Shown: positions 1-4,117, counted from the stretch's first letter. The stretch: DNA of 5,259 nucleotides from an archaeon (GCA_030616665.1 JAUWWX010000077.1:1-5259), one strand, 5' to 3'. The notes: generated by a model from the sequence alone, not told the origin. Made by a program: numbers and translations.

Positions 1-185
1 AAAACGCCTGCTTCTCCGTATAAGCGAGCGCCGTTGTAAATGAACTGCATTGCAACTATGCTTTTTCCTGCGCCTGGCTCGCCGCTGACCAAAACGCTGC
101 TGTTCCTGCCAAAGCCGCCCTTTGCAAAGAGTTCGTCCAGGCCAGGGGTCCCTGTTTTGGTAAGTCTGATTTCAGCTTCGGGCAA
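1..185 (-). CDS. KaiC/RadA-like RecA-superfamily ATPase, N-terminal part (runs off left edge)
   Basis: This is the first 61 codons of a KaiC-domain ATPase; the rest lies beyond the left edge. What is seen: after a short leader comes TGTPGLDELF (residues 11-20), the usual KaiC-family entry motif, then GGFGRNSSVLVSGEPGAGKS. This holds the Walker A loop G35-EPGAGKS42, with Lys41 and Ser42 expected to bind ATP phosphates and Mg2+. It is followed by the helix SIVAMQFIYNGA and a GEAGVF strand start. Known of the family: archaeal single- or double-KaiC proteins are cytosolic ATPases with mostly unassigned regulatory or signalling roles. No ATG lies upstream of Walker A in frame, and an in-frame TAA sits at 203-201, so TTG at 185-183 is the best start. 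An A/T box (ATTTATAG on the minus strand, around 223-216) is placed for a very short leader. The gene is divergent from the kinase, and the two share a gap of about 43 bases. Confidence 0.85.
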   Translation of the reverse strand, partial: MPEAEIRLTKTGTPGLDELFAKGGFGRNSSVLVSGEPGAGKSIVAMQFIYNGARLYGEAGV

Positions 186-228
186 AAAACCGCCAACTAA
201 TTAATGGCTTTTCTCCTATAAATTGGTT

Positions 229-813
229 ATGGATAAGTCCCTTGAATCCTTTTTGGAGGAAGAAAACCTTTCCCTTTGCCAGAGTCTTGGCAGGGGCAGA
301 AGCAGCCACATATTCCTTGTAAAAAACTTGTCGGGCAAGCGCTTTGTTGCAAAGGTTGAAAGGCCTGACAGCACGCGCTTCAAAATGGCTGAAAGGGAAG
401 CCGAAAATCTGGGAAAGGCAAACAGTAGGGGGGTTGGCCCAAGGCTTGAGGGCTTTGACTTAGGCAAAAAAATAATCTTGATGGAATTCGTTGAAGGGCA
501 GACCTTTTCCACATGGCTTTTCTCAAACCCGGAAAGGAAAGCACTCAAATTCTTCACCAAAGCCCTTCTTGGGCAGGCAAAGGCATTGGACAGCATTGGC
601 CTGGACCACGGGCAGCTTGCGGGCAGGGGAAAAAATATCCTGGTTAGGAAAAACAAGCCGGTCATAATTGACTTTGAAAAGGCCTCCTGCCAAAGAAAAT
701 GCCACAACCTTTCAGTGCTGCAAGGGTTTCTTTTCAGAAACCCGAGGGGGGCAATCGCTGAAAAAGTGAGAAAAATAATGGGAAAAAAGGAAATTGAAAA
801 ATTTATTTCCTGA
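229..813 (+). CDS. Small predicted Ser/Thr protein kinase, COG2112-like (RIO/Bud32-related fold)
   Basis: A 194-residue single-domain kinase-like protein, probably cytosolic. Numbered from ATG 229, it has a glycine-rich loop SLGRGRSS (about 20-27), the strand FVAKVERPDS with likely ATP-binding Lys42, a helix-C region with Glu57/Glu59 (MAEREAENL) and the hinge ILMEFVEG (about 83-90). The catalytic-loop region is LDHGQLAGRGKNILV, with His127, Gln129 and Asn136, and the metal motif is DFE (148-150). This order matches the archaeal predicted-kinase family I know as COG2112, which resembles Bud32/RIO kinases. The usual catalytic Asp of HGD/HRD is Gln here and DFG is DFE, so activity is uncertain; I believe these variants are family traits. 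A TTG at 223 is also in frame, but ATG 229 is preferred. There is no clear Shine-Dalgarno; an A/T box at about 196-203 (CTAATTAA) suits a leaderless transcript. The 3' end overlaps the convergent histone-fold gene by 11 bases. The substrate is unknown. Confidence 0.75.
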   Translation: MDKSLESFLEEENLSLCQSLGRGRSSHIFLVKNLSGKRFVAKVERPDSTRFKMAEREAENLGKANSRGVGPRLEGFDLGKKIILMEFVEGQTFSTWLFSNPERKALKFFTKALLGQAKALDSIGLDHGQLAGRGKNILVRKNKPVIIDFEKASCQRKCHNLSVLQGFLFRNPRGAIAEKVRKIMGKKEIEKFIS

Positions 814-1216
814 ATTTTCTGTCAACCTCGCTTATCAGAACGTCGCAGGCAGCCTTGATGCTTTCCAGCTGCTTAATGATTCTCTCGTTCTCCAATTCTA
901 TTTCTTGAACTGTTTCATAGGGTTCGACTGCTTCCCTTAGCATGCCTCCGTCAACGTAAGCATATGGATGAGAATCCATCTTTTTGGCGATTCTTTCAAC
1001 CATTTTTCCAAGCCACAGGTTCATCTCGTCCTTTACCTGGCCCTTGATTTGCTTGCCCCTGCTCAAATGCTTCCTCAGCATGTTCACAATCGTTGCCCTT
1101 GGAAAGGGAAGCTTGTCCTCAGGAATTTCCTCCTCTTCAGCCTCTTCCTTCACCCTTTCCTCAATCACGCCCTTTTCCTCTTCCTTGCCTTCTGCCTGTT
1201 CCTTCTTCTTGGCCAT
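803..1216 (-). CDS. Histone-fold protein with acidic N-terminal tail and C-terminal long helix
   Basis: A 137-residue protein read as three parts. Residues 1-35 are a highly charged, low-complexity tail (KKKEQAEGKEEEK, then an acidic EEEEIPEDK). Residues 36-101 look like a histone fold: LPFPRATIVNMLRKHL (helix 1), a short basic loop RGKQIKG, a long amphipathic helix about 58-82 (VKDEMNLWLGKMVERIAKK), a loop with AYVDG, and a short helix MLREAVEPYE. Residues 102-137 form a continuous charged helix with coiled-coil-like hydrophobic spacing (IELENERIIKQLESIKAA). Family knowledge: prokaryotic histone variants with C-terminal coiled coils exist and may bridge or oligomerise on DNA; assignment to that group is my inference. 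The start is set by GGGAGG on the minus strand (1230-1225), 8 bases before ATG 1216; the reading frame is open further upstream (to 1249) but the site favours 1216. The stop TAA lies inside the 3' end of the convergent kinase gene. A chromatin or DNA-binding role is likely; sequence specificity is unknown. Confidence 0.6.
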   Translation of the reverse strand: MAKKKEQAEGKEEEKGVIEERVKEEAEEEEIPEDKLPFPRATIVNMLRKHLSRGKQIKGQVKDEMNLWLGKMVERIAKKMDSHPYAYVDGGMLREAVEPYETVQEIELENERIIKQLESIKAACDVLISEVDRKFRK

Positions 1217-1224
1217 AACAAATG

Positions 1225-1230
1225 CCTCCC
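1225..1230 (-). promoter_or_regulatory. Shine-Dalgarno site of the histone-fold gene
   Basis: The minus strand reads GGGAGG, then 8 bases, then ATG at 1216. This strong site decides the start over the upstream in-frame ATG at 1249. Confidence 0.75.
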
Positions 1231-1282
1231 AAATTTTCCAAAATAGCACTAAAAATTAGCAAATATCTTATACAGGGTTCAG

Positions 1283-1290
1283 ATTTTAAA
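1283..1290 (-). promoter_or_regulatory. Possible TATA box for the histone-fold gene
   Basis: The minus strand reads TTTAAAAT about 70 bases before the start codon. That would give an initiation site near 1262 and a leader of about 45 bases carrying the GGGAGG site. Other A/T-rich stretches closer to the gene could serve instead, so this is tentative. Confidence 0.3.
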
Positions 1291-1357
1291 GCCTTTCCCT
1301 TCGAAATTCGCCCTGTTTTTTTCTTCAATGCGCCAAAAAACCACAAAAAGGGGGGGG

Positions 1358-1365
1358 ATTAAAAG
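1358..1365 (+). promoter_or_regulatory. Possible TATA box for the C/D-like RNA
   Basis: ATTAAAAG stands just after a run of eight G (1350-1357) and about 25-30 bases before the start of the candidate C/D box RNA at 1388. The spacing suits an archaeal promoter, but the box is weak evidence alone. Confidence 0.3.
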
Positions 1366-1387
1366 CAGTTTTTTACACAACTTTACT

Positions 1388-1452
1388 TGCCGATGATGAT
1401 CTGACGATGATACTGACCGAAAGGAATGACGAAAGATGGGCGGACTGAGGCG
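1388..1452 (+). ncRNA. Candidate C/D box guide RNA
   Basis: The stretch follows the archaeal C/D box sRNA layout. C box ATGATGA is at 1393-1399 (exact RUGAUGA). A 13-base spacer (1400-1412) leads to D' CTGA at 1413-1416. A 9-base linker leads to C' ATGACGA at 1426-1432 (one mismatch). A 12-base spacer (1433-1444, AAGATGGGCGGA) leads to D box CTGA at 1445-1448. GCC just before the C box (1389-1391) can pair with GGC just after the D box (1449-1451) as a short terminal stem. Such RNAs guide 2'-O-methylation of rRNA or tRNA by fibrillarin; I could not assign a target. Caution: the first half is rich in GATGAT/CTGAC repetition that can create boxes by chance, and reading frames without start codons cross it on both strands. 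The last 18 bases are repeat copy 1. Confidence 0.35.
1435..1452 (+). repeat. Direct repeat copy 1 (GATGGGCGGACTGAGGCG)
   Basis: First of three same-orientation copies; the 17-base core GATGGGCGGACTGAGGC is perfect in all three, and copies 1 and 2 share one more G. It lies 78 bases before the TraB-like gene and ends where the candidate C/D RNA's terminal stem ends. Confidence 0.9.
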
Positions 1453-1499
1453 TTTTCTGATGATAGACTGTCATTTATAGTGCTTTTGACTTTGAATGG

Positions 1500-1508
1500 T
1501 TTTAATAA
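1500..1508 (+). promoter_or_regulatory. TATA box of the TraB-like gene (leaderless)
   Basis: TTTTAATAA is centred about 25 bases before ATG 1530 and no Shine-Dalgarno is present, the standard archaeal geometry for transcription starting at or near the start codon. Nearly the same box precedes the gene at 2657. Confidence 0.6.
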
Positions 1509-1529
1509 CTAGAACGAAGCAATCCTTTT

Positions 1530-2420
1530 ATGGCAATAATTAGAATAAAGACTAAAAACGCGGACTATTTAGTTGAATTAGGCTCTCACACAAAACAAAA
1601 ACCAACAATAAGAACCGACCTTTATCGCAAGGCAGATGCGTTTATTCTTGAGGGCAATACAATCAATCTTCTTCAGAAAGCATACCCAAAAATATTTGCT
1701 GAGGCAAAAAACAAAAATAAAACTATTTGGCTTGCCGATGCTCCCTCTAAAAGAGAGAATGCAAAGTGGGTTATAGAAAGACTACCAGGCCCTGCTCTAG
1801 GAGTCTGCCTTGGTGCTTTAATAGTATCAAAGTTAGACAAGCAAAAAATGATTACTAGACGAAAATTTTTGGGATTGCTATACAAGGCTGGAATTTTATT
1901 TGTAACAGCCGGAGTAGTAAAGGAAATGACCCCGGGCAAGCTTGCTTCTTGGGTTGCGGTTATTAAAAAAGGCCAAATGCCTAAGTTGCTCTTAGACTTG
2001 GGCATAACTACGAGTGATATAGTGAAGACTGCTGCAGTGGAAGGAAGAAATGTTTTAATAGCCCAAATAGCAGAATCGTTTATTGCACCCCATCTTTCAG
2101 AGAAACTTGGCAAAAGGCCAAAAATATATGTCTGGATGGGTGCAGGGCATATAAGTCTGCCAAAACTTATTGAAAAACCATCTTACAGAAGAAAGGTGTT
2201 TAAAAAATTTAGTCCTTTAACAAAATTTTTTGATACGTCAAGACCAGGAGACTGCTTTGAACTTTACTATGAAGGAGGCAAATTATGTCATAAAAGGCAT
2301 GAAAATGTAATAAATTCGAATCAACAAACAAAAAGATACAAAAGCGGAGTGATTAGAGGAAAAAGGATTAGTAGAAGAAAATTCTTTGGAAAAGCCATAA
2401 AAAAATTAATAAGAATCTGA
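1530..2420 (+). CDS. TraB/TIKI-like fold protein of unknown function, with two twin-arginine motifs
   Basis: A 296-residue protein I cannot name. Features that suggest the TraB/TIKI/EreA-ChaN fold are: VELGSH near the N-terminus (His20), FILEG with Glu41, GRNVLIAQI with Arg173-Asn174 (like the RNxxM motif of that group), and the strand-loop KIYVWMGAGHISL with a GxxH motif (Gly204-His207). Members include metallopeptidase-like and poorly known membrane-linked proteins, so the role stays open. Between these halves lies ITRRKFLGLLYKAG followed by a hydrophobic run (about 107-130), close to a Tat signal but internal; a second copy, ISRRKFFGKAIKKL, ends the protein. An internal ATG at 1848 would put the first motif at an N-terminus. 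The start at 1530 is supported by TTTTAATAA 25 bases upstream. The gene is AT-richer than its neighbours (a sample 60-base line is about 38% GC against about 47% in the kinase gene) and sits between repeat copies 1 and 2, suggesting acquisition. Confidence 0.6.
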   Translation: MAIIRIKTKNADYLVELGSHTKQKPTIRTDLYRKADAFILEGNTINLLQKAYPKIFAEAKNKNKTIWLADAPSKRENAKWVIERLPGPALGVCLGALIVSKLDKQKMITRRKFLGLLYKAGILFVTAGVVKEMTPGKLASWVAVIKKGQMPKLLLDLGITTSDIVKTAAVEGRNVLIAQIAESFIAPHLSEKLGKRPKIYVWMGAGHISLPKLIEKPSYRRKVFKKFSPLTKFFDTSRPGDCFELYYEGGKLCHKRHENVINSNQQTKRYKSGVIRGKRISRRKFFGKAIKKLIRI

Positions 2421-2517
2421 CTGCAGCAAGAAAGAAAATTAAAAAAGAGAAAACCGTTTTGTTCAGATGGTTAAGGAAATTCAGGTTGATGAAAAGCTGA
2501 CAAGCGCAAAAAAGTAT

Positions 2518-2542
2518 ATTACCCAAACATAATCAGGGTAAT
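2518..2542. repeat. Perfect inverted repeat ATTACCC / GGGTAAT
   Basis: ATTACCC (2518-2524) and GGGTAAT (2536-2542) are separated by 11 bases. No T-run follows on the plus strand, so a plain terminator is unlikely; it could be an operator-like protein site or a hairpin at the end of a transcript. Confidence 0.5.
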
Positions 2543-2584
2543 TGTCATATTATCGTCAAAAAAAATAGTTTTGTAATTAAACCT

Positions 2585-2602
2585 TGGTCTAACGGATAGG
2601 AT
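2585..2602 (+). other. tRNA D-arm-like fragment
   Basis: TGGTCTAACGGATAGGAT closely resembles positions 8-26 of glutamate-type tRNAs, including the GG of the D loop. The following bases do not form an anticodon stem, the preceding bases give no convincing acceptor strand, and no T arm is found, so this is not a complete tRNA gene. It overlaps the first bases of repeat copy 2. It may be a tRNA remnant or chance. Confidence 0.25.
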
Positions 2603-2617
2603 GGGCGGACTGAGGCG
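2600..2617 (+). repeat. Direct repeat copy 2 (GATGGGCGGACTGAGGCG)
   Basis: Identical over 18 bases to copy 1, in the same orientation, 1165 bases downstream of it. It lies 10 bases before the TATA box of the next gene, so copies 1 and 2 exactly bracket the TraB-like gene. Confidence 0.9.
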
Positions 2618-2627
2618 CTGACAAGAA

Positions 2628-2636
2628 TTTTAATAA
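2628..2636 (+). promoter_or_regulatory. TATA box of the basic orphan gene (leaderless)
   Basis: TTTTAATAA is centred about 25 bases before ATG 2657 and there is no Shine-Dalgarno. It is the same box and spacing as for the gene at 1530. Confidence 0.6.
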
Positions 2637-2656
2637 GTTCTATAACTAATTATTTC

Positions 2657-3103
2657 ATGTCATTGAAATTCAAAGTGGTTTCAAAGGACTCAGAGCTTCC
2701 TGTAAAATTTCGAGGCAAATTGATGCATAATGATAGCGGCCATCATTTTAAGGCGATTGTAAGTGAAGGAAGACTAGTTGCATATATGGCATACACTCTC
2801 TCTGGAGAACATTGCTCTGTCAAATTTGTTAGCTCTTTGAAAAGAAAGCTAACCGATAATGCGGGAAAACAACTAACAGCGGCTTTCAGGAAACAGGCCG
2901 GTATTTATCCAAGCCGATACCTGATTGAAGAACTAATCAGAAACGGTGTGCGAGAATTCAGGCATCATAACCCTTCTTCAGAAATTCAACAAATGCTAAA
3001 AAGAGCCAAAAGAGCAAAGCTAATAAAAGCCACTTCTGGACCTTCAATAAGGGTTACCCCTTTGTGGAGAAAAACTTCTAATGCAAGGAGAAGATTGCCC
3101 TAG
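2657..3103 (+). CDS. Basic hypothetical protein, possibly GNAT-like
   Basis: A 148-residue basic protein I do not recognise. The N-terminal half alternates short strands, with HHFKAIVSEGRLVAYMAY (about 29-46) and CSVKFVSSLKRKL. The second half is helical: LTAAFRKQAG, RYLIEELIRNGVREF (about 87-101) and EIQQMLKRAKRAK. It ends in an Arg/Lys-rich tail (WRKTSNARRRLP). The strand order with an internal GRLVAYMAY is loosely like the first half of GNAT acetyltransferases, but the glycine-rich acetyl-CoA loop (RGxGxG/A) is not seen, so this is only a guess; a nucleic-acid-binding role would also fit the charge. No signal peptide or membrane segment is visible. The start is set by TTTTAATAA 25 bases upstream. 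Like the gene before it, it is relatively AT-rich (a sample line is about 37% GC) and sits alone between two repeat copies (2 and 3), so it is probably acquired. Confidence 0.65.
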   Translation: MSLKFKVVSKDSELPVKFRGKLMHNDSGHHFKAIVSEGRLVAYMAYTLSGEHCSVKFVSSLKRKLTDNAGKQLTAAFRKQAGIYPSRYLIEELIRNGVREFRHHNPSSEIQQMLKRAKRAKLIKATSGPSIRVTPLWRKTSNARRRLP

Positions 3104-3165
3104 TTTGCAAACGTGGATTTCTTTTCAAAAAGGACAATGTAAGTCTTAGTCCATTTTTCGAGTTA

Positions 3166-3182
3166 GATGGGCGGACTGAGGC
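3166..3182 (+). repeat. Direct repeat copy 3 (GATGGGCGGACTGAGGC)
   Basis: A perfect 17-base match to copies 1 and 2 in the same orientation, 566 bases after copy 2. It closes the second repeat-bounded unit, 63 bases after the stop codon of the basic orphan gene. Confidence 0.9.
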
Positions 3183-3316
3183 TTTACAATGGCATTGAGT
3201 GCCCGCAGAACATGAAGATGGCACAACACCAGCCGAAGGCAATTTTCCCAAGGCTTTTTTTCCGTAGAAAAAAAGGCTTGCCGGGTTTGCGGCTGATGGA
3301 AAAGTTAAAGTACTAG
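3167..3316 (+). CDS. Possible 49-residue reading frame starting in repeat copy 3
   Basis: ATG at 3167 lies in the repeat, so the peptide begins MGGLR and runs to TAG at 3314-3316. It reads MGGLRLYNGIECPQ, continues with a basic stretch (FFRRKKG) encoded by the hairpin, and ends in LMEKLKY. No Shine-Dalgarno or clear TATA box precedes it and I recognise no family. In copies 1 and 2 the same start gives frames of only 14 and 6 codons. It may be a remnant or simply non-coding. Confidence 0.15.
   Translation: MGGLRLYNGIECPQNMKMAQHQPKAIFPRLFFRRKKGLPGLRLMEKLKY
3249..3280 (+). terminator. A/T-rich hairpin, possible terminator
   Basis: CTTTTTTTC (3254-3262) pairs perfectly with GAAAAAAAG (3267-3275) around the loop CGTA. 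After one G-G mismatch, CAAG (3249-3252) pairs with CTTG (3277-3280). The seven-T arm could stop an archaeal polymerase coming from the cassette genes, and it reads as T-rich on both strands. A regulatory hairpin before the membrane genes is the alternative. Confidence 0.4.
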
Positions 3317-3330
3317 TTTGAACATTTATA

Positions 3331-3654
3331 ATGCTGATGGAAAGAAAAGAGCTTTGCCTGTTTTCTGTTTATTCCCTGGTCTTTGTTTTGGTCGGGGCTT
3401 GTTTTCTGCTTGTTTTCCCGTCCTTTGTAAGCTCGGTTCTTGGAGAAAACATTGTTTGCACTGTCGCTGCGAGCAGGGGCTTATTTTGCTACAACATTGC
3501 AGAGGGGCAAAGCCTGTTAACTGATTCGCTTCCAATTAATTGGCCTGCTACCGTAATCGTCTGGGTTGTGGATTTGACTTTTCTCTTCAGTGGGGCCTTC
3601 TTAGTGCTCAAATCATATCACACCAAATTGAGAAAGCAGGGGAAAAACCTTTGA
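3331..3654 (+). CDS. Small two-helix membrane protein
   Basis: A 107-residue protein of unknown function. A short charged start (MLMERKE) is followed by a hydrophobic helix at about residues 8-32 (FSVYSLVFVLVGACFLLVF). A loop of about 40 residues contains Cys43 and Cys53, which could form a disulfide if the loop faces outside. A second helix spans about 72-93 (ATVIVWVVDLTFLFSGAFLVL), and a basic tail (KLRKQGKNL) probably stays in the cytoplasm. No enzyme motif is seen. The start is ATG 3331; ATG 3337 two codons on is possible. There is no Shine-Dalgarno, and GTTAAAG around 3304-3310 is a plausible TATA box at leaderless distance. It is coupled to the next membrane gene, whose TTG start overlaps its stop, so the two probably act together in the membrane. 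Confidence 0.65.
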   Translation: MLMERKELCLFSVYSLVFVLVGACFLLVFPSFVSSVLGENIVCTVAASRGLFCYNIAEGQSLLTDSLPINWPATVIVWVVDLTFLFSGAFLVLKSYHTKLRKQGKNL

Positions 3655-3953
3655 ACCCGATTGCAATCCTTGACATTGGCTCTGTTGTCCTCAGCATTGT
3701 GGTTTTTCACCTTGCCCACGAAACACAGAGGGCCTTCGGCGGGCTTATGAAGCCGGCTTTCGTGATTTTTTACTCTGTGGCTGTTTTGTCGCTTACGATT
3801 GCAATCCTTGAAATTGCTGGCTTCATTGTTCCAGAGCAAACCCCTTCAACGCTTGCCTTGCACCTCTTGATGTTTGCAGTCCTTTTGCTGATTTTGTTGG
3901 GCCTGTTTTCGCTGTCTAGGAGCATGCCGTTCAACCTAAAGCAATTAAAGTAA
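3651..3953 (+). CDS. Small three-helix membrane protein, translationally coupled
   Basis: A 100-residue protein of unknown function with three predicted membrane helices: about 5-22 (AILDIGSVVLSIVVFHL), 36-60 (AFVIFYSVAVLSLTIAILEI, then AGFIV) and 66-88 (LALHLLMFAVLLLILLGLF). His20 and His23 stand at the end of the first helix, and a short loop (VPEQTPST) joins helices 2 and 3. The start TTG 3651 overlaps the upstream stop as TTGA, and AGGGG lies about 8 bases before it, which argues for coupled translation. The frame is open upstream to a TTG at 3540, but that would overlap the first gene by more than 110 bases and adds a non-membrane sequence shadowing it. The two proteins may form one complex; no family is recognised. 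Confidence 0.6.
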   Translation: MNPIAILDIGSVVLSIVVFHLAHETQRAFGGLMKPAFVIFYSVAVLSLTIAILEIAGFIVPEQTPSTLALHLLMFAVLLLILLGLFSLSRSMPFNLKQLK

Positions 3954-3967
3954 GGCAGGTAGCAAAT

Positions 3968-4022
3968 GCCCAAAAACCCTTCAAAACCCCGAAATTCCCC
4001 CTTTTAAGGGCTTTTTTTGGGT
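3968..4022 (+). terminator. Terminator-like element after the membrane gene pair
   Basis: GCCCAAAAACCCTT (3968-3981) can pair with AAGGGCTTTTTTTGGG (4006-4021) apart from a small bulge. A seven-T run (4012-4018) lies in the 3' arm. It sits 15 bases after the stop codon and before the promoter region of the histone gene, a fitting place for transcription to end. Confidence 0.5.
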
Positions 4023-4027
4023 ATGCA

Positions 4028-4035
4028 TTTAAATT
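4028..4035 (+). promoter_or_regulatory. Possible TATA box for the small histone gene
   Basis: TTTAAATT here and TTTAAATC at 4068-4075 are both candidates. They would give leaders of roughly 60 and 20 bases, each containing the AGGAGGT site. The sequence alone does not decide between them. Confidence 0.4.
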
Positions 4036-4102
4036 AGTTTTCTTGCGGGTAATATTTTGAATTTTGCTTTAAATCGGCAAATAAAAGGCAATTAAACCAA
4101 AA

Positions 4103-4109
4103 AGGAGGT
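4103..4109 (+). promoter_or_regulatory. Strong Shine-Dalgarno of the small histone gene
   Basis: AGGAGGT is followed by 8 bases (C and seven T) and then ATG 4118. It is the best ribosome-binding site in the window and fixes the start of a gene too short for usual length cut-offs. Confidence 0.85.
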
Positions 4110-4117
4110 CTTTTTTT

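Larger units (their letters stand above)
2421..2656. other. Gap between the two cassette genes
   Basis: The 236 bases hold a possible 21-residue reading frame (2467-2532, ATG to TAA, beginning MVKEIQVDEK, with an A/T box about 25 bases before it), a 7-base perfect inverted repeat, a tRNA D-arm-like stretch, repeat copy 2 and the promoter of the next gene. The tiny frame may be a fragment of a lost gene, and I do not call it real. Confidence 0.5.
3104..3330. other. Gap holding repeat copy 3, a short reading frame and a hairpin
   Basis: Just after the stop of the basic gene is the 10-base palindrome GTTTGCAAAC (3103-3112). Repeat copy 3 follows, then a 49-codon frame (3167-3316) that starts inside the repeat and a strong hairpin at 3249-3280. 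No RNA gene or recombinase is seen. The bases after copy 3 are GC-richer than the cassettes and look like flanking chromosome. Confidence 0.5.

Noticed and set aside
216..707. Long minus-strand frame opposite the kinase gene
   Set aside because: It is antisense to a well-supported gene and has no family motif, so it is a shadow.
968..1259. Plus-strand frames opposite the histone-fold gene
   Set aside because: Their Phe/Ser/Leu-rich make-up is the complement of the Glu/Lys-rich tail. The minus-strand gene has the ribosome-binding site.
1843..1930. Treating the TraB-like protein as a Tat-exported protein
   Set aside because: The motif is more than 100 residues from the supported start. Only an unproven internal start would make it N-terminal.
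2578..2650. Complete tRNA gene at the D-arm-like sequence
   Set aside because: No anticodon stem, T arm or acceptor pairing can be built from the flanking bases.
2586..3168. Integron attC-like signals: GTCTAAC (RYYYAAC) before copy 2 and GTTAGAT (GTTRRRY) at copy 3
   Set aside because: The two motifs do not form an attC in the right order around either gene, copy 1 has neither, and no integrase is visible. They look like chance matches in the repeat flanks.
1435..3182. CRISPR array
   Set aside because: Three repeats of 17 bases separated by 566-1165 bases containing complete genes are not a CRISPR layout.
3540..3650. Longer start (TTG 3540) for the second membrane protein
   Set aside because: It would overlap the upstream gene by more than 110 bases and add a segment that is only a frame shadow. 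TTG 3651 with AGGGG upstream and TTGA overlap is better.
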